Shown one piece after another: positions 7,254 to 14,988 of a DNA stretch of 40,382 nt. A model generated the notes under the pieces. That model made no database searches. It was not told where the DNA came from and was given only the letters and a program-made list of their open reading frames with translations. Source of the stretch: JAHFUI01 sp041485905 (GTDB lineage: Bacteria; Acidobacteriota; Vicinamibacteria; Vicinamibacterales; CAVVIG01); the NCBI GenBank assembly GCA_041485905.1, contig JBGPKK010000027.1:1-40382 (forward strand), in the 5' to 3' direction. A program made the translations under genes and the position numbers. Each line of letters opens with the position of its first letter. The stretch's first letter is position 1.

Positions 7254-8451
7254 TCAAAGCCTTCTCCACCGTATTCACATCTTTGTCGCCCCGTCCCGAC
7301 AAGTTGACCAACATGGTCGCGTTCGGTCCAAGTTCCCTGGCCAGCTTGCGCGCGTAGGCAACGGCGTGCGCGGATTCGAGCGCCGGAAGAATGCCTTCGA
7401 GTCGCGCGAGCGTTTGAAACGCGTCGAGTGCTTCGGCATCGGTGACGTATACGTACTCGGCGCGGCCGATTGCGCGCAGCCACGAATGCTCGGGCCCGAC
7501 CGCCGCATAATCCAGACCGGCCGAAATCGAATGCGTCAACTCGATGTTCCCATCCGCGTCTTGAAGGATAAACGTGCGCGTGCCCTGCAGTACCCCGGCG
7601 CTTCCGCCCGAGAAGCGCGCCGCGTGGTGGCCGGGCGTCAGGCGTTCGCCACCTGCCTCGACACCGATCAGCCGAACCGCGGGAACGTCGATAAACGCGT
7701 CGAACACGCCCATGGCGTTACTGCCGCCGCCGACACAGGCGACGATCGCTGTCGGCAACGCGCCCGTGAGCTCGAGCATCTGCGCGTGCGCCTCTTTGCC
7801 GATCACCGACTGAAACTCGCGAACCATCAACGGGTACGGATGCGGTCCCAGCACCGAACCGAGGAGGTAATACGTGTCCCCGACGTTGGTCACCCAGTCC
7901 CGCATCGCTTCGTTGATCGCATCCTTCAGCGTACGACTTCCGGCGTCCACCGGGCAGACGTTGGCGCCAAGCAGCCGCATGCGGAAGACATTCAGCGCTT
8001 GCCGCTCCATGTCTTCCGAGCCCATGTAGACGTGGCACTCGAGTCCGAGCAGCGCGCACACCGTCGCGGCGGCCACCCCGTGCTGTCCGGCGCCGGTCTC
8101 CGCCACGATCCGATGCTTCCCCATGCGCACCGCCAGCAGGGCCTGGCCGAGCGCGTTGTTGATCTTGTGCGCGCCGGTATGGGTGAGGTCCTCGCGTTTG
8201 AGAAAGATGCGCGCACCGCCTGCCACCTCCGTCAACCGGGTCGCCTCGTACAGCGGCGTCGGGCGTCCGACGTAATGCTTCAGCAGCCGATCGAGCTCCC
8301 GCTTGAATCCCGGATCCTCGCGGGCTTCGAAATAGGCGCGCTCGAGTGCTTCAACGGGCTCGACGAGCGTCTCGGGCACGAATCGCCCGCCGAACTGGCC
8401 GAAGTAGCCGCGCGCATCAGGATCGCGGCGGCTCGTCGTTATCGCTGCCAT
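7231..8451 (-). CDS. trpB: tryptophan synthase beta subunit
   Basis: This PLP enzyme condenses indole with Ser to give Trp. The 406-residue protein has the TrpB1 N-terminus GYFGQFGGRFVPETL, the PLP Lys96 in HTGAHKINNALGQ, the catalytic Glu loop AETGAGQHG, the phosphate-binding CVGGGSNAMG and a late LSGRGDKD. It is the canonical TrpB1 type that pairs with TrpA. The ATG at 8451 is chosen because the family begins a few residues before the GYFG motif; upstream sequence is repeat. The last residues come from the downstream repeat. Confidence 0.97.
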   Translation of the reverse strand: MAAITTSRRDPDARGYFGQFGGRFVPETLVEPVEALERAYFEAREDPGFKRELDRLLKHYVGRPTPLYEATRLTEVAGGARIFLKREDLTHTGAHKINNALGQALLAVRMGKHRIVAETGAGQHGVAAATVCALLGLECHVYMGSEDMERQALNVFRMRLLGANVCPVDAGSRTLKDAINEAMRDWVTNVGDTYYLLGSVLGPHPYPLMVREFQSVIGKEAHAQMLELTGALPTAIVACVGGGSNAMGVFDAFIDVPAVRLIGVEAGGERLTPGHHAARFSGGSAGVLQGTRTFILQDADGNIELTHSISAGLDYAAVGPEHSWLRAIGRAEYVYVTDAEALDAFQTLARLEGILPALESAHAVAYARKLARELGPNATMLVNLSGRGDKDVNTVEKALKNLELRT

Positions 8452-8471
8452 CACACGCTCGCTTTTCACCG

Positions 8472-8577
8472 CCCAAGAACACAAAGGACACTAAGGACAC
8501 CAAGGAAATATTTTGGGTCGTCAGGCGCTAAGAAGGTTTTTGCCTTTGTGTCCATTGTGTCCTTTGTGTTGATTCAC
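8472..8577. repeat. iterated-word inverted repeat between trpF and trpB
   Basis: Left half: AACACAAAGGACACTAAGG and a further variant (8476-8503). Right half: complementary words CCTTTGTGTCC, ATTGTGTCC, TTTGTGTT (8540-8571). The middle is AT-rich. The right half lies in trpF and encodes its tail TQRTQWTQRQKPS. It can fold as an imperfect hairpin. The word is shared with the array at 9213-9245. Confidence 0.65.
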
Positions 8578-9178
8578 CGTCGCGAATCACCTCGAACAAC
8601 CGCTTGAGGCTCGCGTGATCCTTTACTCCTGGCGCCGACTCGACCCCCGACGACACATCGATCCCGAAGGGGTGAACGCGCGCGATCGCCTCGGCGACGT
8701 TGTCGGCCGTCAGCCCGCCCGCGAGCACCACCGGGCGAAGGGCGGCGATCGCTGCAGCGCGGGCCCAATTGACGGTTCGTCCCGTTCCACCGCGACGCAC
8801 AGGATCGTGGGCATCGAGCAGGAGCGTCACCTGCGACGGCCACTGGTCGATCGCGTCGGCGTTGGACTCCGGGGCGATCGCCTTCAGCACCGGCCGCTCG
8901 ATCTGCCCGGCATACTCCGCGGTCTCGTCGCCGTGTAATTGCACCGCACCCAGCCGCGCAGCCACGGCGACTTCGTTGACGTACGCCGCCGGCTGGTTGA
9001 CGAAGACACCAACCGGCGTGACAAACGGCGGCAGCGCCGCAATGATGGCGCCCGCGCGCGACGGATCGATGACGCGCGGACTCTCCGGCCAGAACACGAA
9101 TCCCAGTGCGCGCGCTCCGCAGGCAATAGCGAACCGAGCGTCCTCATGGCGCGTGATGCCGCAGATCTTTATCAGCAT
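8528..9178 (-). CDS. trpF: phosphoribosylanthranilate isomerase
   Basis: Catalyses the Amadori rearrangement of phosphoribosylanthranilate in Trp synthesis. The TIM barrel begins MLIKICGITRHEDA with the catalytic Cys in KICGIT. It continues with GFVFWPESPR, VQLHGDE, LLLDAHDP with the catalytic Asp, VVLAGGLTADNV and GIDVSSGVE..PGVKD. All are family motifs and the length is 216 residues. The ATG at 9178 follows GGTGGA. The true enzyme ends near FEVIRDGE; the rest is repeat-encoded. trpF is separate from trpC, unlike in enteric bacteria. Confidence 0.95.
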   Translation of the reverse strand: MLIKICGITRHEDARFAIACGARALGFVFWPESPRVIDPSRAGAIIAALPPFVTPVGVFVNQPAAYVNEVAVAARLGAVQLHGDETAEYAGQIERPVLKAIAPESNADAIDQWPSQVTLLLDAHDPVRRGGTGRTVNWARAAAIAALRPVVLAGGLTADNVAEAIARVHPFGIDVSSGVESAPGVKDHASLKRLFEVIRDGESTQRTQWTQRQKPS

Positions 9179-9200
9179 CCGGGTTATTCCACCGCTGCAT

Positions 9201-10031
9201 TCATGTTCGAACCTTGGTGTCCTTCGTGTCCTTTGTGTTTTTGCAGCCTTCCAATAAAGCCCGAAGCTCCGCCCCAGGGTTCTCCGCCGCCATGAACCGC
9301 TCACCGATGAGAAACGCGCGATAGCCCAGCTCCCGCAGGCGCAGCACATCGGCCGCCGTACGCAGGCCGCTTTCGCTGATCGCCACCACGTCGCGCCCAA
9401 TCCGATCCACGAGCCTCTCGGAGGCGTGCACATCGACCTCGAGCGTGCGCAGATTTCGATTGTTCACACCGATGATGTCCGCACCCGCGTCCAGAGCCGC
9501 GCTCAGCTCGTCGTCCGCGTGCACCTCGACCAGCGCGTCCAATCCGAGTGACGAAGCGCGCTCCAGGAGCGTCCGCAGCTCGGTCGGCTCGAGCGCCGCG
9601 ACAATCAACAGCACGGCGTCGGCGCCGGCCGCCCTGGCCTCGAACACCTGATACTCCGACACGATGAAGTCCTTGCGCAGCAGCGGCACGTCAACCGCCG
9701 CCCGAACCGCCTCCAGATGCGCGAGCGAGCCATCGAAGAATGTCGGCTCGGTCAGCACCGAGATCGCTGCCGCTCCGGCCTCCGCATAACCTTTCGCGAT
9801 GGCGACGGGATCGTACTCCGCGCGCAAGACACCGCGCGACGGCGACCGCCGCTTGCACTCGGCGATGACGTTCACCTGCCCGTCTCTGGCCAGTGCAGCC
9901 CGAAACCGCCCGACCGACATCGTGCGCGCGTCTAGCCGCCGTGCCAGCCGCGTGAGCGGTTCCCGTTCCTCCCGCACTTCGACAATGCGGCGCGTCGCGG
10001 CCACGATTGTGGCCAGCAGGTTCGCGGTCAC
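9201..10031 (-). CDS. trpC: indole-3-glycerol phosphate synthase
   Basis: Closes the indole ring of Trp. Motifs in order: NVIAECKRRSPSRG with a catalytic Lys, ISVLTEPTFFDGS, LLRKDFIVSEYQ with the second Lys, DALVEVHADDEL, IIGVNNRNLRTLEVD and VAISESGL. The GTG at 10031 gives VTANLLATIVAATRRIVEVREE, a normal N-terminus, 13 bases after the trpD stop and with GAGG just upstream. The protein is 276 residues. The final residues, KNTKDTKDTKVRT, are repeat-encoded and beyond the usual end of the barrel. Confidence 0.95.
   Translation of the reverse strand: MTANLLATIVAATRRIVEVREEREPLTRLARRLDARTMSVGRFRAALARDGQVNVIAECKRRSPSRGVLRAEYDPVAIAKGYAEAGAAAISVLTEPTFFDGSLAHLEAVRAAVDVPLLRKDFIVSEYQVFEARAAGADAVLLIVAALEPTELRTLLERASSLGLDALVEVHADDELSAALDAGADIIGVNNRNLRTLEVDVHASERLVDRIGRDVVAISESGLRTAADVLRLRELGYRAFLIGERFMAAENPGAELRALLEGCKNTKDTKDTKVRT
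9213..9245. repeat. iterated-word repeat in the 3' end of trpC
   Basis: Three copies of a 9-base word (TTGGTGTCC, TTCGTGTCC, TTTGTGTTT) lie at the 3' end of trpC and encode its tail KNTKDTKDTKV on the minus strand. It is the same word family as the array at 8472-8577, but in only one orientation here. Confidence 0.6.
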
Positions 10032-10044
10032 CGGATGCCTCGCG

Positions 10045-11067
10045 TCACGCGCCGGCACCCGTCGTGGAAATGGACACGAGCTGATCGAGCGTCCGCTTCG
10101 CGTCGCCGCAGTCGAGCGCCCGGGATGCGTGCAGGATGCCGTCCTCAAGAGATGTAGCGGTTCCCGCGATGAAGAGCGCCGCCCCGGCATTGAAGAGCAC
10201 GATGTCACGCGGGGCTCCGCGGTCGCCTGCGAGCACACGCTCGATGATCCGGGCGTTCTCGCCCGGCGTGGCGCCCTTGAGCGCGCCGGGCGTCGCCTTC
10301 GGCAATCCCACGTCGGTCGGGTGCAGGTAAAACGTGTTCACGGCGCCGTCGCGACACTCGGAAATCTTCGTGTAGCCTGTCGTGGAGATCTCGTCGATCC
10401 CGTCGGCGCCATGAACCACCCACGCCCGGTCCGAGCCAAGCAGCATCAGCGCCCGGGCCATCAGCTCGGTGAACTCGGGCCGCGGGACACCGACCAATTG
10501 GCGCGTCGCGCCGGCGGGATTGGTGAGCGGACCGAGCAGATTGAACGCGGTCCGTACGCCGAGATCGCGGCGCACCTCGGCCGCGTGCCGCATCGAAGGA
10601 TGAAACGTCGGCGCGAAGAAGAACCCGATGCCCGCCTCGGCAAGACAGCGTTCGACGACTGCCGGGGAGGCCGACACGAGAACGCCGAGCGCCTCGAACA
10701 CGTCGGCGCTGCCCGACAGGCTCGACACCGACCGGTTCCCATGTTTCGCCACCCGCACGCCGCACGCCGCGACGACGAGCGCCGCACACGACGAGATGTT
10801 GAACGTGCCCGATCGATCGCCGCCGGTGCCGCACGTGTCGAAGACGCGGTCGTAGCGTTTCGTCATCTGCACGGCATGTGCGCGCATGGTCTTCGCGAGG
10901 CCGACGATTTCCGCCGGCCGCTCCCCTTTCATCGCCAGCCCGATCAGCAGACCGGCAAGCTTGGCGGGCGCCGCGCGACCTTCCATGACCTCGGCCATGG
11001 CGGCGGCGGCTTCCTCGCTCGTGAGGTCCTGGTGCCGTGTGAGTTTTTCGATCAGTTGCGGAAACAT
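10045..11067 (-). CDS. trpD: anthranilate phosphoribosyltransferase
   Basis: Transfers phosphoribose from PRPP to anthranilate. The N-terminal helical domain (about 1-70) is followed by the PRPP-binding DTCGTGGDRSGTFNIS, then KHGNRSVSSLSGSADVFEALG and FFFAPTFHPSMRHAAEVRRDLG with NLLGPLTNP. It is 340 residues, a normal single-domain TrpD not fused to TrpG. The ATG at 11067 is preferred, with AGGTGAGG just before it; an adjacent GTG at 11070 is possible. It lies 15 bases after trpG. Confidence 0.96.
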   Translation of the reverse strand: MFPQLIEKLTRHQDLTSEEAAAAMAEVMEGRAAPAKLAGLLIGLAMKGERPAEIVGLAKTMRAHAVQMTKRYDRVFDTCGTGGDRSGTFNISSCAALVVAACGVRVAKHGNRSVSSLSGSADVFEALGVLVSASPAVVERCLAEAGIGFFFAPTFHPSMRHAAEVRRDLGVRTAFNLLGPLTNPAGATRQLVGVPRPEFTELMARALMLLGSDRAWVVHGADGIDEISTTGYTKISECRDGAVNTFYLHPTDVGLPKATPGALKGATPGENARIIERVLAGDRGAPRDIVLFNAGAALFIAGTATSLEDGILHASRALDCGDAKRTLDQLVSISTTGAGA

Positions 11068-11082
11068 CACCTCACCTGTCGA

Positions 11083-11657
<575 letters not shown>

Positions 11658-11661
<4 letters not shown>

Positions 11662-13130
11662 AAGCCCGCCTGCGCCAGCTCCAGCGCGCGGACAAGCGCG
11701 CGCATCTTGTCGCGCGTCTCGTCGTACTCGGCGGCCGGGTTCGAGTCCATGACGATGCCCGCGCCCGCCTGGATGTACGCCTTCCCCGCCGCCATGATGA
11801 TCGTGCGAATCGCGATGCAGAAATCGAGGTTGCCGGCAAAGTCCAGATAGCCCACCGCACCCGCGTAGATCCCACGGCCCGATGGCTCGAGGTCGTGGAT
11901 GATCTGCATCGCCCGCACTTTCGGCGCGCCCGACACCGTTCCCGCCGGAAAACATGACACGAGCGCATCGACACGGTCGCGGTCCGACGCGAGTCGCCCC
12001 TCGACGATCGAGGTCAGGTGCATCACGTGCGAAAAGCGCTCGAGGCCCATGAACTGCGGGACCCGGACCGAGCCGTACTCGCAGACGCGCCCGACGTCGT
12101 TGCGTCCGAGATCGACCAGCATGACGTGCTCGGCGCGCTCCTTCTCGTTCCGCTTGAGCTCCTCGGCGAGCCGCACATCCTCTTCCTCGTTGCGGCCGCG
12201 AGGCCGCGTGCCGGCGATCGGGTGCGTCTCGACCCGCGAACCCTCCACGCGCACCAGCATCTCGGGCGAGGATCCCACGACGGACACCGGGCCCATCCGA
12301 ATGAAATACATGTACGGCGACGGATTCACATGCCGGAGCGCGCGGTAGACCATGAACGGATCGGCGCCGACCTTCGCCTCGAATCGCTGCGACAGCACCA
12401 CCTGATAGATGTCGCCCGCCGCGATGTACTCCTTGGCCGTGCGGACCTGCGCCTCGAACGCCTCCCGTGTGTAGTTCGACACAAGATCGAGCGCGGCGCC
12501 CGGCTCCGACGGTCCGTGTGAGAGGGTCCGTTCGAGCTCGCGCTCGAGGAAATCGATCTTCGCGCACGCGAACTGATACAGCGATTCCAGATCGTCGTCG
12601 GCGGTGATGCGGGCGTTGGCGATGATCAGGATCCGGTGCCGTACGTGATCGAACGCCAGAACGGTGTCGAACAACATGAACCCGGCCGTGTCGGCACCGT
12701 CGACTGAGGCACCGAGGTCGCCGAGCACCGGCTCGAACCAAGACGCGGCGCCGTACCCGAGATAGCCGACCGCTCCGCCGGTGAACCGCGGCAGCGCGGG
12801 CACGACCGGCGACTGGAACTCCTTCATCAGCCGGCGCAGCGTGTCAACAAACGGCGCGTCGCTGTCGGTCACGTTGCCGGCCCGCTCGATCGTCGTCTTG
12901 TCGCCGCGGGCGCGGAGGATCAGGAACGGATCCTTGCCCAGAAACGAATACCGGCCGACGTGCTCGCCGCCTTCGACGCTTTCCAGGAGAAACGCGTAGT
13001 CGGCGTGCTCGGCGATTTTCAGAAACGCCGAGACGGGCGTGAACAGATCGGCGACGATCTCTTTGCAGACCGGCACGAACGAGCCGCGCCGGGCCAGCTC
13101 CCTGAATTCGTCGAACGAGGTGATGTTCAT
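11658..13130 (-). CDS. trpE: anthranilate synthase component I
   Basis: Makes anthranilate from chorismate with ammonia from TrpG. The N-terminal half has FLLESVEGGEHVGRYSF near residues 47-63, which contains the LLES-type Trp feedback site. The chorismate-binding half has YQVVLSQRF, NPSPYMYFIRMG, GSSPEMLVRVEG, HPIAGTRPRG, EHVMLVDLGRNDVGRV and FPAGTVSGAPKVRAM. It is 490 residues, typical for TrpE. The feedback motif suggests Trp inhibits the enzyme as well as controlling the operon. Its ATG overlaps the aroDE stop (ATGA, 13130-13127). Confidence 0.97.
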
Positions 13131-14683
13131 CTATTTACTCTCGCGGGGCCCCACCCCCGCTCGCTGGCGGTGCTTCGCCCGTCCTCGGCCTCGAGCGTAG
13201 ACTCTCGGCCTCGGGTATCGCTACGACTCGACTCACGTTGGAACTGCGACAGCTGCCTGACTGCCGCGTCGCGCATCACGGCAGCGGATGGACGGACGCC
13301 GGTCCACCATTCGAACTGCTGCCGCGCCTGGCCGACGAGCATGTCGAGTCCGCCGATCGTCCGACATCCGGCGCGCCTCGCGTCTCGCAACAGTGTCGTC
13401 TCGGCCGGGTTGTAGACGAGGTCGTACACGAGGCCCGGCGCCAGACGGTCCGCAGCGAGCGGCGTCTCGTCGACGTTGGGAAACATCCCGACTGGTGTGC
13501 AATTGACGAGCACGTCCCAGCTGCCTCGTTCCGGTGGCCACGGTCCGACAGATCCGCACACGAGCGTGGCGACGTCGGCCGCGCGACGAGAATTCCGCGC
13601 GTGCACGCTCACCGTTGCGCCGTGGGACGCCAGGGCGAGCGCAACGCTGCGGGCCGCCCCGCCGGCGCCGAGCACCGATGCCCGCCGGCCGGTGAGCGGG
13701 AGTTCCTCCCGCAGCGGATCGACAAAGCCGCTGATGTCGCTGTTGTCGCCCAGCCACCGGCCGTTCTCGACACGGATCGTATTGATCGCGCCGATGCGGC
13801 CGGCGATTTCAGAGCGCTCGTCCACCCGATCGATCAGCGCCACCTTGTACGGAATCGTGACGCTCGCGCCCTTCACGCCGAAGGCGCGCGCGAACACCTC
13901 GAAATCGTCGACGTCGACCGCTGGAAGCGGCAGGTACACCGCGTCCAGGCCAGCCGCCCGAAACGCCGCGTTGTGCATCGCCGGCGAGACCGAATGGGAC
14001 ACCGGCGAACCGACCACGCCGTACACGGCCGTCGACGGACCGAGATCGCGATATCGATATTCCTGGAGCAGCGTTTCCGGCGCGAGCTGGCCGACTCCCG
14101 AAAGCGCGCCGGCGTAGGTCCAGGCTGACTGAAACCGCGACGGAAGCACGCGCGTGACGATCCCGTGATCGCCCATGCCGATCAACACGAGGCCTTCCAG
14201 GTTGCCGGCGCGCGAACCGATGTCGCGCAGCATGACGCAGTCGCTCAGCTTGCCGGTCTTGACGGCGACCTTGACGATCTGGGCCCCGGTCGCCTGCATC
14301 GCGCGGATGCGCGCGTCGAGATCCTGCGGCATCCCGTCGAAATCGTGCGCAGACAGGACGATTCGCCTGCCGCCGGTACTGGCGACGAGATCGTCGAATC
14401 CGGCGCGCACCTCCACGTCCACGTATTCGGCGCCCGCGCTCAAGGCCTCGCCGAGCAGGCGCTTGCGTTCCTCCTCCGATCCCGAAAACGACCCGCCTTC
14501 CCACGTCGGCCGGCACGTGACGATGACCGGGCGGCGGCGATCGGCCAACGCGGCGCGGACATCCGGATCGCGCACCGAATCGAGACGCAGCTCCACCAAG
14601 TCGGCGTCGACCACCTCGTCACGCCGCCGGCGCAGTTGGGCCATCGTGGGGGCCGTCACGGTTACGCACAGGCGCTGGGTCAT
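13127..14683 (-). CDS. aroDE: fused 3-dehydroquinate dehydratase (type I) and shikimate dehydrogenase
   Basis: Two consecutive shikimate enzymes in one 518-residue chain. Residues 1-215 are the class I dehydratase: ADLVELRLD, His113 in SAHDFDG and the Schiff-base Lys138 in IVKVAVKT. Residues about 220-480 are the shikimate dehydrogenase: SPVSHSVSPAMHN, Lys280 in IPYK, Asn301, Asp316 in NSDISG and the NADP loop GAGGAARS. The fusion order is that of plant DHQ-SDH, and similar fusions occur in some bacteria. The last 35 residues or so are low-complexity (Arg/Ser/Glu) and come from GAGGCCGAG-type repeated sequence. The ATG at 14683 directly follows the T-tract of the attenuator; the only GAGG upstream lies in the hairpin's 3' arm. 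Confidence 0.96.
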   Translation of the reverse strand: MTQRLCVTVTAPTMAQLRRRRDEVVDADLVELRLDSVRDPDVRAALADRRRPVIVTCRPTWEGGSFSGSEEERKRLLGEALSAGAEYVDVEVRAGFDDLVASTGGRRIVLSAHDFDGMPQDLDARIRAMQATGAQIVKVAVKTGKLSDCVMLRDIGSRAGNLEGLVLIGMGDHGIVTRVLPSRFQSAWTYAGALSGVGQLAPETLLQEYRYRDLGPSTAVYGVVGSPVSHSVSPAMHNAAFRAAGLDAVYLPLPAVDVDDFEVFARAFGVKGASVTIPYKVALIDRVDERSEIAGRIGAINTIRVENGRWLGDNSDISGFVDPLREELPLTGRRASVLGAGGAARSVALALASHGATVSVHARNSRRAADVATLVCGSVGPWPPERGSWDVLVNCTPVGMFPNVDETPLAADRLAPGLVYDLVYNPAETTLLRDARRAGCRTIGGLDMLVGQARQQFEWWTGVRPSAAVMRDAAVRQLSQFQRESSRSDTRGRESTLEAEDGRSTASERGWGPARVNR

Positions 14684-14690
14684 AAAAATG

Positions 14691-14726
14691 AAAAAAGCCT
14701 CTTCAACCGTGTGGCTGAAGAGGCTT
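14691..14726 (-). terminator. attenuator terminator hairpin upstream of aroDE
   Basis: On the minus strand an 11-base perfect stem (arms 14726-14716 and 14705-14695, 10-base loop) is followed by TTTTTTC and a second run of five T before the aroDE ATG. This is a textbook intrinsic terminator, placed between the operon promoter and its first gene, so it must be conditional. Its 5' arm can alternatively pair with sequence inside the leader ORF. Confidence 0.88.
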
Positions 14727-14782
14727 GGAAACTTGCTCGTCCGCGCTGATGGCAGGTCAGGCCAAGGCGGTTGCCTCTTCAG
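14715..14782 (-). promoter_or_regulatory. antiterminator pairing of the aro-trp leader
   Basis: CTGAAGAGGC at 14782-14773, inside leader codons 28-31, is perfectly complementary over 10 bases to GCCTCTTCAG at 14724-14715, which includes most of the terminator's 5' arm. The two structures exclude each other. A ribosome that reaches the leader stop codon would cover 14782-14773 and favour the terminator. A ribosome stalled on the early aromatic codons could leave it free. Confidence 0.78.
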
Positions 14783-14864
14783 AGATGGCCCAATAGAAGC
14801 GCCAGGTAAACGTGCACACGCCCACTCGTGCGCCGAACGCCGGGGCCGAGGCCGTTGATGTCAT
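14757..14864 (-). CDS. leader peptide of the aromatic amino acid operon (Trp/Phe/Tyr-rich)
   Basis: A 35-codon ORF between the operon promoter and the attenuator. Codons 18-25 read TFTWRFYW: two Trp, two Phe and one Tyr within eight codons, followed by AISEEATALA and TGA. This composition is what transcription attenuation needs, and it matches an operon making the precursors of all three aromatic amino acids rather than Trp alone. The ATG at 14864 lies about 28 bases after the inferred transcription start but has no good ribosome site. GTG at 14825 or 14819 would give peptides of 22 or 20 residues that keep the aromatic run. The downstream half of the ORF overlaps the antiterminator strand. 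No protein function is expected; the act of translating it is the signal. Confidence 0.8.
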   Translation of the reverse strand: MTSTASAPAFGARVGVCTFTWRFYWAISEEATALA

Positions 14865-14898
14865 GGGCAATTGACCAGCCGCAGAAAAGAGAACGATG

Positions 14899-14928
14899 AC
14901 GATATCAAACCCCGTCCGTTGGTGTCAA
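14899..14928 (-). promoter_or_regulatory. sigma70-type promoter of the aromatic supraoperon
   Basis: On the minus strand a perfect -35 TTGACA (14928-14923) is separated by 18 bases from TATCGT (14904-14899, four of six consensus bases). Transcription would start near 14892, about 28 bases before the leader ATG. It lies back to back with the plus-strand promoter at 14948-14976. Confidence 0.7.
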
Positions 14929-14947
14929 CATGGACGGCCATTTCTCC

Positions 14948-14976
14948 TTGACCAGCAAGCACTTCTCCCGTATAAA
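14948..14976 (+). promoter_or_regulatory. sigma70-type promoter of the S55 gene, near-leaderless
   Basis: TTGACC (14948-14953), a 17-base spacer and TATAAA (14971-14976): a strong consensus match. Transcription should start near 14983, leaving about six bases before the ATG at 14989 and so no room for a ribosome site. Confidence 0.75.
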
Positions 14977-14988
14977 CGAAGTTAAAGC

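Noticed and set aside
13133..13240. Separate repeat element or gene in the 3' end of aroDE
   Set aside because: The stretch stays in frame with aroDE and overlaps the trpE start by ATGA; it is best described as a low-complexity tail, though repeated GAGGCCGAG words hint at the same process as the other tails.
14757..14864. Leader ORF as an ordinary small protein gene
   Set aside because: Its position between promoter and attenuator, the clustered aromatic codons and the antiterminator strand inside it fit a regulatory leader better.
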